DNA of 64,000 nucleotides from Noviherbaspirillum aridicola (lineage in GTDB: Bacteria > Pseudomonadota > Gammaproteobacteria > Burkholderiales > Burkholderiaceae_D). The translations under genes were made by a program, and so were the position numbers. Each line of letters opens with the position of its first letter. Position 1 is the first letter of the stretch. Location of the stretch: NCBI RefSeq assembly GCF_019656455.1, contig NZ_BPMK01000018.1, positions 55,182-119,181 on the forward strand, written 5' to 3'. Under the pieces are notes generated by a model, which did not search any database, was not told where the DNA came from, and saw only the letters and a list, made by a program, of their open reading frames with translations. Below, piece after piece: positions 18,979 through 29,400 of this stretch.

Positions 18979-20142
18979 TCAGCCGTTGGCGGTGGCGCGC
19001 GGCGCGGCCGCGTTCGGCTTGGCTTCCTGGACGCCGGCGCCGCCGTTGATGACCCGCACCGGGGTGTTGTCGCGCGAGAGACGGACCTGACCGGCGACGA
19101 TGACCTGGTCGCCGGCGCGCAGGCCCTCGGTGATCTCGACCCGGGCTTCGCGGCGCAACCCGGTCCTGACCTCGGTGCGTACCGCCTTGCCGTCGGCCAG
19201 TTTCCAGACCGTGACCTTGTCGCCTTGCGGGACGATCGCCTCTTCGGGAATCATCAGCGCATTTTCGCGCTCGGACAGGATCAGGCGCACGCGGGCGAAC
19301 ATGCCGGGCTTGAGCCTGCCCTCGGGGTTGTCGATGCGGCCGCGCAGCAGTGCGGCGCGGCCGTTGCTGTCGATCTGGGGATCGATGGCTTCCACCCGCG
19401 CCAGGAAGGGCTTGCCCGGCAGGGCATCGACCGCGACCTCGAGCGACTGGCCGCGCTTGACCATGTCGATGAAGCGCTCGGGGATGCGGAAGTCCACCTT
19501 GACGCTGGAGATGTCTTCCAGGTTGACGAGGTCGGCGCCGTCTTTCACATAATCGCCGACGCTGACGTTGCGGATGCCGACCACGCCGGAGAACGGAGCA
19601 CGAATTTCGAGCTTGGACAGGCGGGCCTCGGCCAGTGCGAGACGCGCCTCGAGCACCTGGACGTTGGCCTGCGATTCGTCGCGCGCGCGATCGGAGATGA
19701 ACTTCTGCTTGGCGAGATCGGCGTTGCGCTCGAAATTGGCGCGGGCGATGCCGAGCTCGGCGCGCGCCTGCCGCACTTCGGCCTGGTTGACGCTGGCGTC
19801 GAAGGCGACCAGCACCTGTCCCTTGCGCACCTGCGCGCCGTCCGAGAAATTCAGGCGGGTGATGCGGCCGGCGACTTCCGGGCGCAGCATCACCGCTTCA
19901 TTCGAACGCAGGGTGCCGACGGCGTTGACATCCTCGACCAGTCGAACCGCGGCGACGGGCGCCACATCGACCGCGACCGGCCCGGCTGCCTTGTTCTGCC
20001 CCTGCCCCTTCCCGGCGTCCTGCGGCGACTTGCTCTGCTCGACCGGCGCGAGCGGCTGCCGTTGGGCCTGCCATGCGTACGCGCCGAGCGCGCCGATGCC
20101 GACCGCTGCCACGGCCGGGTAGAGGAGTCTCCGAAGTTTCAT
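18979..20142 (-). CDS. RND efflux periplasmic adaptor (membrane fusion protein)
   Basis: 387 residues. The N-terminal membrane anchor/signal MKLRRLLYPAVAAVGIGALGAYAW lacks a lipobox. It is followed by a short disordered stretch, a lipoyl half-motif (GTLRSNEAVMLRPEVAGRITRLNFSDGAQVRKGQVLVAFD), an alpha-hairpin (about 120-175), the second lipoyl half (KLEIRAPFSGVVGIRNVSVGDYV), then beta-barrel and membrane-proximal domains. It bridges the inner-membrane pump to an outer-membrane channel. First gene of the efflux pair; 69 bp separate it from rnhA, enough for a separate promoter. No regulator gene is adjacent. Confidence 0.94.
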   Translation of the reverse strand: MKLRRLLYPAVAAVGIGALGAYAWQAQRQPLAPVEQSKSPQDAGKGQGQNKAAGPVAVDVAPVAAVRLVEDVNAVGTLRSNEAVMLRPEVAGRITRLNFSDGAQVRKGQVLVAFDASVNQAEVRQARAELGIARANFERNADLAKQKFISDRARDESQANVQVLEARLALAEARLSKLEIRAPFSGVVGIRNVSVGDYVKDGADLVNLEDISSVKVDFRIPERFIDMVKRGQSLEVAVDALPGKPFLARVEAIDPQIDSNGRAALLRGRIDNPEGRLKPGMFARVRLILSERENALMIPEEAIVPQGDKVTVWKLADGKAVRTEVRTGLRREARVEITEGLRAGDQVIVAGQVRLSRDNTPVRVINGGAGVQEAKPNAAAPRATANG

Positions 20143-20211
20143 GTGCTTGGTCTGTTGGTGAGGCGGGAGGCGCGGGGATTGCCAGCAAGCGAATTTATCA
20201 CATCCGGGAAA

Positions 20212-20646
20212 TCAGGATACCGAGGCCGCGCCGCGGTTGGCAAGCGCATCGGCGCGCTCGTTGCCTTCATGGCCGGCATGCCCGCGCACCCAGCGCCACT
20301 CGATCTTGTGCACTGCCTGGGCGGCGTCGAGCGCCTGCCAGAGATCGACATTCTTGACCGGCTCTTTCGAGGCCGTTTTCCAGCCGCGCGCCTTCCAGCC
20401 ATGTATCCATTCGCTGATGCCCTTCTGCACGTACTGGCTGTCCGTGTGGACGATGACTTCGCAGGGGCGCTTGAGCGCGGTGAGCGCTTCGATCACCGCT
20501 CTGAGCTCCATCCGGTTGTTGGTGGTATTGCGCTCGCCGCCGTACAACTCCTTGGTGTGCGCGCCGGAAATCATCAGCGCGCCCCAGCCGCCGGTGCCGG
20601 GATTCCCCTTGCAGGCACCGTCGGTATAAATTTCCACTTTATCCAT
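20212..20646 (-). CDS. rnhA: Ribonuclease HI
   Basis: 144 residues. It degrades the RNA strand of RNA-DNA hybrids (R-loops, primers). All four catalytic carboxylates are present: Asp9 ([12 protein letters not shown]), Glu47 (NNRMELRA), Asp69 (HTDSQY) and Asp133 (NERADALA). The substrate-handle helix [24 protein letters not shown] is intact. It starts 2 bp after the methyltransferase stop codon and is probably co-transcribed with it. Confidence 0.98.
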   Translation of the reverse strand: MDKVEIYTDGACKGNPGTGGWGALMISGAHTKELYGGERNTTNNRMELRAVIEALTALKRPCEVIVHTDSQYVQKGISEWIHGWKARGWKTASKEPVKNVDLWQALDAAQAVHKIEWRWVRGHAGHEGNERADALANRGAASVS

Positions 20647-20648
20647 TC

Positions 20649-21428
20649 TTACTCTTGTTTATGCATGCTGTTGGTTGCGGGCACGCCCTTGGCCGCGGTG
20701 GCGGTCTTGCGGCTCCACGCCGGACCGACCAGGCGCATGCCGCGCACCCGCTTGATCGCCTGCACGATGTAGACGCCGCCGAGGAAGGGCCACCAGCGGT
20801 CGCCCGCCCTTTCCATGAAGCCGTAGCGGTTGAGCCATTTTTCCGTCACGCAGGGCGGCGCGTAGCAGCCGAAGTGGCCGCGGTTGACTTCCATGCTGAG
20901 CAGCTTCATCCAGTCCTTCAGGCGCGGCACGCTGATGAATTCCCCGTCCTGCGGCAGAAAATGCGCGCCGGTCAGGCGGCCGGCCAGCTGGCGCAGACCC
21001 CACATGCTGGCGGGATTGAAGCCGCAGACGATGACCTGCCCCTCCGGGATGAGCACGCGTTCGACCTCGCGCAGCAGCTGGTGCGGCTCGTCGACGAATT
21101 CGAGCACATGCGGCAGCACGACCAGGTCGAGGCTTTGCGACGCGAATGGCAACTCGGAGAAATCGTGCAGCAGGGCCAGCGGCGGCAGACTGTCGTCGCC
21201 TTCGGTCCGCGGCGGCAGGCAGCTGTCGGTCAGCCACTTGTTCGGCATGCGGTTGGCGCGCAGCGCATTGATCTGCGGCAGGCCGATCTGCACGGCGTTG
21301 AAGCCGAAAATGTCGGCGGTCAGCACGTCCAGGCGCTGCTGCTGCCATGCCCGCATGTAGGCGCCGACCGGGGTCTGGAGCCAGGAACCGAGGGCTATAA
21401 TGGGTTTTTCGGGTGAACGAGTATCCAT
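20649..21428 (-). CDS. Class I SAM-dependent methyltransferase of unknown substrate
   Basis: 259 residues from [16 protein letters not shown]. The Rossmann-type methyltransferase domain is recognisable from the post-II/III region [45 protein letters not shown]. The glycine-rich SAM loop of motif I is weak. The C-terminal half carries [14 protein letters not shown] and [19 protein letters not shown]. This protein is often found between gloB and rnhA in Burkholderiales, but I know no defined substrate. The ATG at 21428 lies only 3 nt from the divergent gloB ATG; longer starts would run inside gloB and lack family similarity. Confidence 0.85.
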   Translation of the reverse strand: MDTRSPEKPIIALGSWLQTPVGAYMRAWQQQRLDVLTADIFGFNAVQIGLPQINALRANRMPNKWLTDSCLPPRTEGDDSLPPLALLHDFSELPFASQSLDLVVLPHVLEFVDEPHQLLREVERVLIPEGQVIVCGFNPASMWGLRQLAGRLTGAHFLPQDGEFISVPRLKDWMKLLSMEVNRGHFGCYAPPCVTEKWLNRYGFMERAGDRWWPFLGGVYIVQAIKRVRGMRLVGPAWSRKTATAAKGVPATNSMHKQE

Positions 21429-21431
21429 CGC

Positions 21432-22205
21432 ATGTTGAATGTATTGACCGTTCCTGCATTCCAGGACAACTACCTCTGGCTGATTCACGATGGTTCGCAC
21501 GCCGCTGTCGTCGACCCGGGCGACGCCCGGCCCATCCTCGCCGCGCTGGACGCGCATGCGCTCTCGCTGGCCGCTATTCTACTGACACATCATCATGCTG
21601 ACCATGTCGGCGGGGTGCCCGAACTGCTGGCCCGCTTTCCGGTGCCGGTCTATGGACCGCGCGGCGACGGCATCGCGACCGTCACGCAGCCGCTGGCCGA
21701 GGGCGACACGGTGGAACTGGCCCGGCCGGCGCTGCGCCTGAAGGTGCTCGACGTGCCCGGCCATACCCGGGGCCATATCGCTTACCATGCGGCGGAACAG
21801 GACTGGCTGTTCTGCGGCGATACGCTTTTCGCGGGGGGCTGCGGCCGCCTTTTCGAGGGCACGGCGGAACAAATGGCGGCTTCCTTGAGCAAGCTCGCGG
21901 CCTTGCCTGAGCAAACGCAAGTCTTCTGCGCGCACGAATATACATTATCGAATCTGCGCTTCGCCGCCGCGGTGGAACCCGGCAACGAGGCGCTGCGGGA
22001 CAGGATCGCGAGGGAACAGGCCAGGCGCGACGCCGGGCAGCCCACCGTTCCTTCGACCATCGGCATCGAAAAGTCGACCAATCCTTTCCTGCGATTCCGC
22101 GAATCCTCTATCGCGGATCAATTAATGGCAACGGGACATGTTTCTTCGCGGGAACCTATTGCCGTATTTGCTGCCTTACGCGAGTGGAAGAATTCCTTCC
22201 GCTAG
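21432..22205 (+). CDS. gloB: Hydroxyacylglutathione hydrolase (glyoxalase II)
   Basis: Hydrolyses S-D-lactoylglutathione to lactate and glutathione in methylglyoxal detoxification. 257 residues. Metallo-beta-lactamase fold with T-H-H-H-A-D-H at 52-58 (His53, His55, Asp57, His58), further metal ligands in [12 protein letters not shown] and [19 protein letters not shown], and the C-terminal glutathione-binding domain ([13 protein letters not shown], then [15 protein letters not shown]). It starts [14 protein letters not shown], the standard beginning of the family. Divergent from the methyltransferase with start codons 3 nt apart. Confidence 0.97.
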   Translation: MLNVLTVPAFQDNYLWLIHDGSHAAVVDPGDARPILAALDAHALSLAAILLTHHHADHVGGVPELLARFPVPVYGPRGDGIATVTQPLAEGDTVELARPALRLKVLDVPGHTRGHIAYHAAEQDWLFCGDTLFAGGCGRLFEGTAEQMAASLSKLAALPEQTQVFCAHEYTLSNLRFAAAVEPGNEALRDRIAREQARRDAGQPTVPSTIGIEKSTNPFLRFRESSIADQLMATGHVSSREPIAVFAALREWKNSFR

Positions 22206-22344
22206 TGGTCAGGCCCTCGTTTTTCCCGCGTTGCTAATCAGGTAAGCGTCACGATATGCCTTGACGCAGGAAAACTGCCTTACGTAAACTTCGTCGATTC
22301 ACCGGCGCCTGACGGGCTCCGTCTTAAACAGCAAGCGAGGACTC

Positions 22345-23880
22345 ATGCATCCGCTGCAAAAAAGAAAGTCAATATTTACAGCGTTCCTCCTTCTCGGTGC
22401 CCCGTTCGCCGCTTCGACCGCACACTCCGCCGATCTCTCCCTGCCCATGCATACCTGGTCACAGGTGTCGGCGATGGAGCGCCCGTGGGATCCGAACGAC
22501 CCGCTCGCACAGCTGCTGGCCATGGAGGAGTTCGACGTATGGGCGCGCATCCGCAAGGGCTTCGCCATACCGGATCTGCAGAACCCGCTGGTCGAAAACC
22601 AGCTGCAGTGGTACGTCGCGCGCCCTGACTATATCCAGCGCACCACGACACGCGCCTCGCGCTATCTGTTCCATGTGGTGCAGGAGCTCGAGAAGCGCGG
22701 CATGCCGACCGAGCTCGCCCTGCTGCCCTTCATCGAGTCCGCTTTCAATCCGAACGCCTATTCGACCGCGCATGCGGCGGGCATGTGGCAGTTCATCCCG
22801 TCGACCGGGCGCGACTTCAACCTGACGCAGAACGTCTTCAAGGACGAGCGGCGCAATGTCATCGCCTCCACCGACGCCGCCCTCGCCTATCTGCAGAAGC
22901 TGTACGGCATGTTCGGCGACTGGCAGCTGGCGCTGGCCGCCTACAACTGGGGCGAGGGTTCGGTGCAGCGCGCGATCAACAAGGCGCGCGCCGCCGGCCA
23001 GGGCACCGACTTCAACAGCCTGTCGCAGTACATGCCGGCGGAAACCCGCAACTACGTGCCCAAGCTGCAGGCGGTCAAGAACATCGTCGCCACGCCGGGG
23101 GACTATGGCCTGACGCTGCCGAAGGTCGACAACCAGCCCTACTTCGTCACCATCGGCAAGACGCGCGACATCGACATCAAGGTGGCGGCGCAGCTCGCCG
23201 AGCTGTCGGTCGAGGAATTCAAGGCGCTCAACCCGCAGTTCAACCGTCCCGTGATCCCGGCAGGCACCGGCACCCAGATCCTGCTGCCGCAATCGAACGC
23301 GGAGAAGTTCAAGGCTAACCTGGGGAAATGGGGACGCGCGCTGTCGAGCTGGACCGCGCACAAGGTGACCTCGACGCGTGAACGGATCGACGCCATCGCC
23401 AAGCGTTTCGGCACCACCCCTGAAGTCATCCGCGAAGTCAACAATATCCCGCCGAAGACGGTGGTCACGGCCGGCTCCACCGTGCTGGTGCCGCGGCCCG
23501 AGCACCTGGCGGACAAGGACATCGCGCCCGAGCTGGTCGAGAACGCGACGCTGGTCACCGCGCCCGACGTACCCGAGACGCGGCGCGTGCATGTGAAGGT
23601 CGGCAAGAAGGACACGCTGGCATCGATTGCGCGCAGGCACAAGGTCAGCGTCGCGCAGATCAAGGACTGGAACGACCTGAAGAAGGATTCGGTCTCCGCC
23701 GGGCAGACGCTGGAGCTGAACCTGCCCAACCGGGTGGCCGGCGCACGCAAGGAACCGGCGAAGAAGGCATCCGCCGGCACCCGCTACCGGGCCGCGGAAG
23801 CCAAGCCGGCCCGCAAGGCGGCACCGCCGGCGCCGCGCAAGACGGCGGCCTCCGAGAAAACGAAGGCGCGCCGCAGCTGA
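22345..23880 (+). CDS. mltD: Membrane-associated lytic murein transglycosylase D with LysM domains
   Basis: 511 residues. It has an N-terminal signal peptide (about 1-29, MHPLQKRKSIFTAFLLLGAP) and no clear lipobox. The SLT catalytic domain (about 105-230) has the general acid Glu131 in LLPFIESAFNPNAYS and the signature AAGMWQFIPSTGRDF. There are three LysM-like repeats at about 265-312, 335-385 and 415-460 (DTLASIARRHKVSVAQIKDWNDL is clearest), then a basic Lys/Ala/Pro tail. It cleaves glycan strands to 1,6-anhydro-muropeptides during growth and recycling. 139 bp upstream separate it from gloB. Confidence 0.95.
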   Translation: MHPLQKRKSIFTAFLLLGAPFAASTAHSADLSLPMHTWSQVSAMERPWDPNDPLAQLLAMEEFDVWARIRKGFAIPDLQNPLVENQLQWYVARPDYIQRTTTRASRYLFHVVQELEKRGMPTELALLPFIESAFNPNAYSTAHAAGMWQFIPSTGRDFNLTQNVFKDERRNVIASTDAALAYLQKLYGMFGDWQLALAAYNWGEGSVQRAINKARAAGQGTDFNSLSQYMPAETRNYVPKLQAVKNIVATPGDYGLTLPKVDNQPYFVTIGKTRDIDIKVAAQLAELSVEEFKALNPQFNRPVIPAGTGTQILLPQSNAEKFKANLGKWGRALSSWTAHKVTSTRERIDAIAKRFGTTPEVIREVNNIPPKTVVTAGSTVLVPRPEHLADKDIAPELVENATLVTAPDVPETRRVHVKVGKKDTLASIARRHKVSVAQIKDWNDLKKDSVSAGQTLELNLPNRVAGARKEPAKKASAGTRYRAAEAKPARKAAPPAPRKTAASEKTKARRS

Positions 23881-23883
23881 CAA

Positions 23884-23902
23884 CGGCGGGGCTGGCCCGC
23901 CG
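23884..23902. terminator. Short GC hairpin between convergent mltD and yejF
   Basis: CGGCGGG-GCTGG-CCCGCCG in the 33 bp between the two stop codons. No T tract is present, so its activity as a terminator is uncertain. Confidence 0.45.
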
Positions 23903-23913
23903 CTCCCGCCTCC

Positions 23914-25509
23914 CTAGCCTGCCGTCGCGCGGCTGAGCGTCGAGTAAGTCGCGGCCGCCAGCAGGCGCTGCGTATACGGCTGCGACGGATTCGACATCAC
24001 GTCTTCCGTCAGGCCGCTTTCCACCACCTTGCCATCCTTGAGCACCATCACCCGGTGCGCCATCGCGCGTATCACCGCGAGGTCGTGGCTGATGAAGATA
24101 TAGGCGAGGCCGTATTTTCGCTGCAGTTCGGCCAGCAGCAACAGCACCTGCTGCTGTACCGAGACGTCGAGCGAGGACGTCGGCTCGTCCAGCAGGATCA
24201 CCTCGGGCTTGAGCACGAGCGCGCGGGCAATCGCGATGCGCTGCCGCTGGCCGCCGGAAAACTCGTGCGGATAGCGGTTCATCATCTCCGGCGCCAGGCC
24301 GACCTCGGCGAGTGCCTCGGCGACCGCGGCGCGCACGCCTTCCTTGCCGAGCTGCGGCTGGTGCAGGGCCAGCCCCTCGCCGACCGTCTGCTCGATCGTG
24401 CGACGCGGCGAGAGCGAGGCAAACGGGTCCTGGAACACCACCTGCATCTTCGCCCGCAGCGGACGCAGCTGCGACGAGGGCATCGTGCTGACCGGATGGC
24501 CGATGAAGGAGATGTCCCCATCGACCTTCGCCTGCGACAGGCGCAGCAGGGCCATGCCGAGCGTGGACTTGCCGGAACCGGACTCGCCGACGATGCCCAG
24601 GGTCTCGTGCGGACGCAGCTGCAGGTCCACATTGTCCACCGCGACGAAGCACTTCTTGCTGAACCAGCCGGTCTTGATATCGAAGCTGCACCGCACGCCG
24701 CGCGCGGTGAGCACCGGCTGCGCCGCCTCGCGGGGATGATCGACGACGCGCTGCGGGCGGCTGGCGAGCAGCTTGCGGGTATAGGCCTCGCGCGGCTGCG
24801 CGAAGAGCTCGTCGGTGGGCGCGGTCTCGAGCAGGCGGCCCTGCTCCATCACCCCGACCCGGTCGGCGAAATGCCGGACCAGGTTGAGGTCGTGGGTGAT
24901 CATCAGCACCGCCATGTTGTCTTCACGCTGGAGCTGGTTGAGCAGCTCCAGTATCTGCACCTGGATCGTGACGTCGAGCGCGGTGGTCGGCTCGTCGGCG
25001 ATCAGCAGCTTCGGGCGGCAGGCCAGCGCCATCGCGATCATCGCGCGCTGCCGCTGGCCGCCCGACAGCTGGTGCGGAAAGGCCTGGGCGCGCCGCGCCG
25101 GCTCGGGAATGCCGGTTTTTTCCAGCAGTTCGATGGTCCGTTGCGCGGCCGTCCTGGCGCTTATCGCCTCGTGCAGCATCAGCACTTCGGCGATCTGGTT
25201 GCCGATGGTGAACAGCGGATTGAGCGCGGTCATCGGCTCCTGGAAGATCATCGCGATGTCCTTGCCGCGCACGCTGCGCATCGCGCGCTCGGGCCGCCGC
25301 AGCAGGTCCTCGCCCTCGAACAGGATGCGGCCGCCATAGCGGGCATCCTGGTTGAGCCGCAGGATGGAAAGCGAGGTCACCGTCTTGCCCGAGCCGGATT
25401 CGCCGACCAGCGCGAACTTCTCGCCCGGCGCGATCGAAAAGCTGACGTCATGAACCACCGTATTGCCGCCGAAGGCGACCGACAGGCCTTGCACATCGAC
25501 CAGGCTCAT
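23914..25509 (-). CDS. yejF: Oligopeptide/microcin ABC transporter, duplicated ATPase YejF
   Basis: 531 residues with two complete ABC cassettes. The first Walker A is GESGSGKT at 36-43 with signature LSGGQRQRAMIAMAL; the second Walker A GESGSGKST is near residue 315 with FSGGQRQRIAIARAL. Walker B motifs LLIADEPTTALD and VILLDEPTSSLD are present. It powers the YejBE permease for peptide uptake; YejABEF in enterobacteria also takes up microcin C. The start MSLVDVQGL overlaps the yejE stop as ATGA. Last gene of yejABEF. Confidence 0.95.
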   Translation of the reverse strand: MSLVDVQGLSVAFGGNTVVHDVSFSIAPGEKFALVGESGSGKTVTSLSILRLNQDARYGGRILFEGEDLLRRPERAMRSVRGKDIAMIFQEPMTALNPLFTIGNQIAEVLMLHEAISARTAAQRTIELLEKTGIPEPARRAQAFPHQLSGGQRQRAMIAMALACRPKLLIADEPTTALDVTIQVQILELLNQLQREDNMAVLMITHDLNLVRHFADRVGVMEQGRLLETAPTDELFAQPREAYTRKLLASRPQRVVDHPREAAQPVLTARGVRCSFDIKTGWFSKKCFVAVDNVDLQLRPHETLGIVGESGSGKSTLGMALLRLSQAKVDGDISFIGHPVSTMPSSQLRPLRAKMQVVFQDPFASLSPRRTIEQTVGEGLALHQPQLGKEGVRAAVAEALAEVGLAPEMMNRYPHEFSGGQRQRIAIARALVLKPEVILLDEPTSSLDVSVQQQVLLLLAELQRKYGLAYIFISHDLAVIRAMAHRVMVLKDGKVVESGLTEDVMSNPSQPYTQRLLAAATYSTLSRATAG

Positions 25510-26543
25510 GCCGCCCTCCTCACGTCGAGCGCATTGCGCAGGGCATCGCCGATGTTCGTCAGCAGCAGCAGGGTCGCGGTCAGCACCACGAAGGTCGAGG
25601 TGGCGATCCACCAGGCGTCGAGGTTGTTCTTGCCCTGGGCCAGCAGCTCGCCGAGGCTCGGCGTGTTGGGCGGTACGCCGAGGCCGAGGAAGTCGAGGCT
25701 GGTCAGCGCCAGGATCGCCGCGCTCATGCGGAACGGCAGGAAGGTCACCACCGGCGTCAGGCTGTTGGGCAGCACGTGGCGCCAGATGATCTGGCCGTTG
25801 GACAGGCCGAGCGCGCGCGCGGCCTGCACGTAGTCGAGATTGCGGTTGCGCAGGAAGTCGGCCCGCACATAGTCGGACAGCCCCATCCAGCCGAACAGCG
25901 ACAGCAGCACCAGCAACAGGCCGAGGCTGGGCTGGAAGATCGATGCGAAGATGATCAGCAGGTAAAGCTCGGGCATGGAGCCCCAGATCTCCATGAAGCG
26001 CTGGAAGAACAGGTCGACCTTGCCGGCGAAGTAGCCCTGGATGGCGCCGGTCAGCATGCCGAGGATGACGCCGGTGATGGTGAGCGCCAGCCCGAACAGC
26101 ACCGAAATGCGGAAGCCGTACAGCAGGCGCGCGAACACATCGCGGCCGCGGTCGTCCGTGCCGAGCCAGTTCTGCGCCGAGGGCGGTGCCGGATTGGGCG
26201 CCTTGGCGAAGTAGTTCAGGGTGTCGAAACGGTAGTGGTTGAGCGGATAGATCGCCCAGTTGCCGTCCTTCCTGAACTGGTCCTGGATGAAGGGATCGAG
26301 ATAATCGGCCGGCGTCTCGAAATCGCCGCCGAAGGCTTTTTCGGAGTAGGTCGTGAAGATCGGGAACAGGATCTGTCCGTTGTAGCGCACCGCCAGCGGC
26401 TTGTCGTTGGAGATCAGCTCGGCGCCGAGACTGAGCACGAACAGCACCGAGAAGATGATCAGGCTCCAGTAGCCGCGGCGGCTCTGGCGAAAGCGCAGCC
26501 AGACGCGGCGGCCGGGTGAGACGGAAGGATTTTGTATTTTCAT
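25506..26543 (-). CDS. yejE: Oligopeptide/microcin ABC transporter permease YejE
   Basis: 345 residues, BPD_transp_1 family. TM1 (about 20-42) is followed by a long periplasmic loop typical of YejE (FGGDFETPADYLDPFIQDQF then GNWAIYPLNHYRFDT), then five further membrane segments. The EAA loop is in DYVQAARALGLSNGQIIWRHVLPNSL. The start [11 protein letters not shown] is placed by its 4-bp ATGA overlap with yejB. Confidence 0.94.
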   Translation of the reverse strand: MKIQNPSVSPGRRVWLRFRQSRRGYWSLIIFSVLFVLSLGAELISNDKPLAVRYNGQILFPIFTTYSEKAFGGDFETPADYLDPFIQDQFRKDGNWAIYPLNHYRFDTLNYFAKAPNPAPPSAQNWLGTDDRGRDVFARLLYGFRISVLFGLALTITGVILGMLTGAIQGYFAGKVDLFFQRFMEIWGSMPELYLLIIFASIFQPSLGLLLVLLSLFGWMGLSDYVRADFLRNRNLDYVQAARALGLSNGQIIWRHVLPNSLTPVVTFLPFRMSAAILALTSLDFLGLGVPPNTPSLGELLAQGKNNLDAWWIATSTFVVLTATLLLLTNIGDALRNALDVRRAA

Positions 26544-27601
26544 CGGCTCAGGCTTTCGAACTGCACGCGCGGGTCGGCCCAGACATAGCAAAGGTCACCG
26601 ATCAGCTTGACCACCAGGCCGATCAGCGTGAACAGGTAGAGCGTGCCCATCACCACCGGGTAGTCGCGCCGGATCACGGACTCGTAGGACAGCAGGCCGA
26701 GGCCGTCGAGCGAGAACAGGGTCTCGATCAGCAGGCTGCCGGCGAAGAAGGCGCCGATGAAGGCGGCGGGGAAGCCGGTCACCAGCGGGATCAGCGCATT
26801 GCGGAACACATGCTTGTAGAGCACCGCCTTTTCGCTCAGGCCCTTGGCGCGCGCGGTCAGCACATACTGCTTGCGGATCTCTTCGAGGAAGGTGTTCTTG
26901 GTCAGCATCGTCATCACGGCGAAGGAGCCGGCCACCGACGCCACCACCGGCAGCGTGATGTGCCACAGATAGTCCGTGATCTTGCCGAACCAGGACAGCT
27001 GCTCCCAGTTGTCCGAGGTCAGGCCGCGCAGGGGGAACCACTGCACGAAGCTGCCGCCGCCGAACAGCACTAGCAGGAACACGCCGAGCACGAAGCCGGG
27101 AATGGAATAGCCGACCAGCACCGCGATGCTGGTGGCGACGTCGAAGCGGCTGCCCTCGCGCACCGCCTTGGCGATGCCCAGCGGCAGCGAGATGAAATAG
27201 GTCAGGAAGAAGGTCCACAGCCCGAGGCTGATCGAGACCGGCAGCTTGGACTTCACCAGTCCCCACACATCCTTGTGATGATAGAAGCTCTGGCCGAGGT
27301 CGAAGGTCACGAAGCCCTTGAGCATCTGCCAGAAGCGCTCCGCGGGCGGCTTGTCGAAACCGTACAGCGCCTGGATCTCCTTGACCCGCTCGGCATCCAC
27401 GCCCTGCCTGCCGCGGTAGCCGGTGGCTCCGCCGCCGCTGGCTTCGCCGCCGCCGGTCTGCGCCTTGCGCAGCTCCATCAGCGCCTGCTCGACCGGGCCG
27501 CCGGGGACGAACTGGATCACCGCGAAGGTGATGGCGATCACCCCGAACAGGGTCGGGATCATCAGCAGCACCCGCTTGCCGATATAGGACCAGATGTTCA
27601 T
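26540..27601 (-). CDS. yejB: Oligopeptide/microcin ABC transporter permease YejB
   Basis: 353 residues. TM1 [26 protein letters not shown], the YejB-specific acidic/glycine insertion (about 45-70, [16 protein letters not shown]), and an EAA loop in [23 protein letters not shown]. It forms the inner-membrane channel with YejE. It overlaps both yejA (upstream) and yejE (downstream) by ATGA, so the four genes are translationally chained. Confidence 0.95.
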   Translation of the reverse strand: MNIWSYIGKRVLLMIPTLFGVIAITFAVIQFVPGGPVEQALMELRKAQTGGGEASGGGATGYRGRQGVDAERVKEIQALYGFDKPPAERFWQMLKGFVTFDLGQSFYHHKDVWGLVKSKLPVSISLGLWTFFLTYFISLPLGIAKAVREGSRFDVATSIAVLVGYSIPGFVLGVFLLVLFGGGSFVQWFPLRGLTSDNWEQLSWFGKITDYLWHITLPVVASVAGSFAVMTMLTKNTFLEEIRKQYVLTARAKGLSEKAVLYKHVFRNALIPLVTGFPAAFIGAFFAGSLLIETLFSLDGLGLLSYESVIRRDYPVVMGTLYLFTLIGLVVKLIGDLCYVWADPRVQFESLSR

Positions 27602-29400
27602 TGCTCCCTCGCCTTCTGCTGCCACCACATGGAGATCACGTACGGATCGGCGGCGTAATAGAGCGGCATTTTCTCGGGTATGCCGAAGCGGTTGCGGTAG
27701 GCCACCCGGTGGGTGGACGAGAACCAGTGGGTGACGACGATGGACTTGTGCAGCAGCACGCGGTCGAGCGCGCGCGCGGCGGCCACGAGCTGCGGCTTGG
27801 TTTCGGCGGACACCAGCGCCTGCACCAGCTTGTCGACCGCCGGGTCCTTCAGGCCCCAGTAGTTGCTCGATCCCTTCTCGTCCGCGGCGCGCGAGCCGAA
27901 CATGTCGAACATCTCATTGCCCGGGCTGTTGGTGTCGCCGAAGCGCATGCTGGTCATGTCGAAATCGAACTCTTCCATCCGCTTCTGCACCAGCGCATAG
28001 TCGGCGGTGCGCTGGTGGACCTCGATGCCGAGTTTTTCCAGGTTGCGCACGTACACGCTGATCACGCGCGAGAGCGCCGACTGGTCGTCGAGGATCTCGA
28101 ACACGAAGGGCTCGCCCCTGGCATTGCGCAGCGCGCCGTCGCGGTATTCCCAGCCGGCCTGCCGGAGCAGTTCGCGCGCCCTGAGCAGATTCTCCCGCAG
28201 CGAGGACGGCGGATCGGTGGTCGGCGGCACCGGGGCGGGGCCGAACACTTCGGGGTCGATCGCATCGCCCAGCGGCTTGAGCAGCCTGAGCTCGTCGGGC
28301 GACGGCAGCCCGGTGGCGGCGAGTTCGCTGTTGTTGAAGAAGGAATAGATGCGCCGGTACTGGTTGTAGAACAGCTGGCGGTTCATCCATTCATAGTCGA
28401 GCGCCAGCGCCAGCGCCTTGCGCACCCGGATATCCTGGAACTGCGGGCGCCGCAGGTTCATCACGAAGCCCTGCATGCCGGCGACGTTGGAATGCGGCAG
28501 CTCGCGCTTGACGATCTCGCCGCTGGTGAACTTGGGACCGATGTAGGCGCGCGACCAGTTCTTGGCGCTGTATTCCACCACGACGTCGAACTCGCCCGCC
28601 TTGAAGGCTTCCAGCCGGGCCACGTCATCCTTGTAGAAGCGGTAAGTGATGCGGCCGAAGTTGAACATGCCGCGCCGCGACGGCACGTCGTTGCCCCAGT
28701 AGTCGGGATTGCGCTTGTAGGAAATCGAGCGGCCGACGTCGTAGCGGTCGATCAGATAGGGACCGGTCGCGATCGGCGGCTCCAGCTGTATCTTGTCGAA
28801 ACTCGTGCCGGCGCCCCATTTCCGGGAAAACACCGGCACGCCGCCGACGATCAGCGGCAGCTCGCGATTGAGGGTCTTGAAATCGAAGCGCACCGTGCGC
28901 TCGTCGACCACCACGCACTGCTTGACGTCGGCGAACAGGATCTTGAACTGCGGCGCGCCCTTGGCCAGCAGGGTGTCGTAGGAGTGCTTGACGTCGGCGG
29001 CCAGCACCGGGTCGCCGTTGTTGAAGCGGGCCCTGGGATTGAGCCGGAAGGTGATCGACATGCGGTCCGGCGCCAGCGTCATGTCTTCCGCCAGCAGGCC
29101 GTACATGGTGGCGACCTCGTCCGCCGAACCGGTGGTCAGGCTCTCGAACATGAGGTTGGACACGCCGGCGGCGGCCACGCCCTTGAGCGAAAACGGATTG
29201 AACTTGTCAAAGCTGGTCCGGCGGTCGGGGTTGGCGAGGAACAGCTCGCCGCCGCGGGGCGCGTCGGGGTTCACATAGTCGAAGTGCTTGAATCCGGCCG
29301 GATACTTGGGCTCGTCGTACATCGCAAATGCGTGGGCGGCGAAGGCATTGCCGGCGGGAAGAAGGCAGCAGACCAGTATCGAGGTGAGGAATTTGCGCAT
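27598..29400 (-). CDS. yejA: Periplasmic oligopeptide-binding protein YejA
   Basis: 600 residues, SBP_bac_5 family. The signal peptide [21 protein letters not shown] (cleavage near 21-22) leads into [27 protein letters not shown], a hallmark of YejA-type peptide-binding proteins. It captures peptides in the periplasm for YejBEF. The start at 29400 is fixed by the signal peptide; upstream in-frame sequence is not homologous. First gene of yejABEF, divergent from fabI. Confidence 0.95.
   Translation of the reverse strand: MRKFLTSILVCCLLPAGNAFAAHAFAMYDEPKYPAGFKHFDYVNPDAPRGGELFLANPDRRTSFDKFNPFSLKGVAAAGVSNLMFESLTTGSADEVATMYGLLAEDMTLAPDRMSITFRLNPRARFNNGDPVLAADVKHSYDTLLAKGAPQFKILFADVKQCVVVDERTVRFDFKTLNRELPLIVGGVPVFSRKWGAGTSFDKIQLEPPIATGPYLIDRYDVGRSISYKRNPDYWGNDVPSRRGMFNFGRITYRFYKDDVARLEAFKAGEFDVVVEYSAKNWSRAYIGPKFTSGEIVKRELPHSNVAGMQGFVMNLRRPQFQDIRVRKALALALDYEWMNRQLFYNQYRRIYSFFNNSELAATGLPSPDELRLLKPLGDAIDPEVFGPAPVPPTTDPPSSLRENLLRARELLRQAGWEYRDGALRNARGEPFVFEILDDQSALSRVISVYVRNLEKLGIEVHQRTADYALVQKRMEEFDFDMTSMRFGDTNSPGNEMFDMFGSRAADEKGSSNYWGLKDPAVDKLVQALVSAETKPQLVAAARALDRVLLHKSIVVTHWFSSTHRVAYRNRFGIPEKMPLYYAADPYVISMWWQQKAREQ

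Noticed and set aside
17482..20772. Long plus-strand frame opposite the RND genes and rnhA
   Set aside because: Shadow of three identified genes; Arg/His/Asp-rich composition typical of antisense frames in GC-rich DNA.
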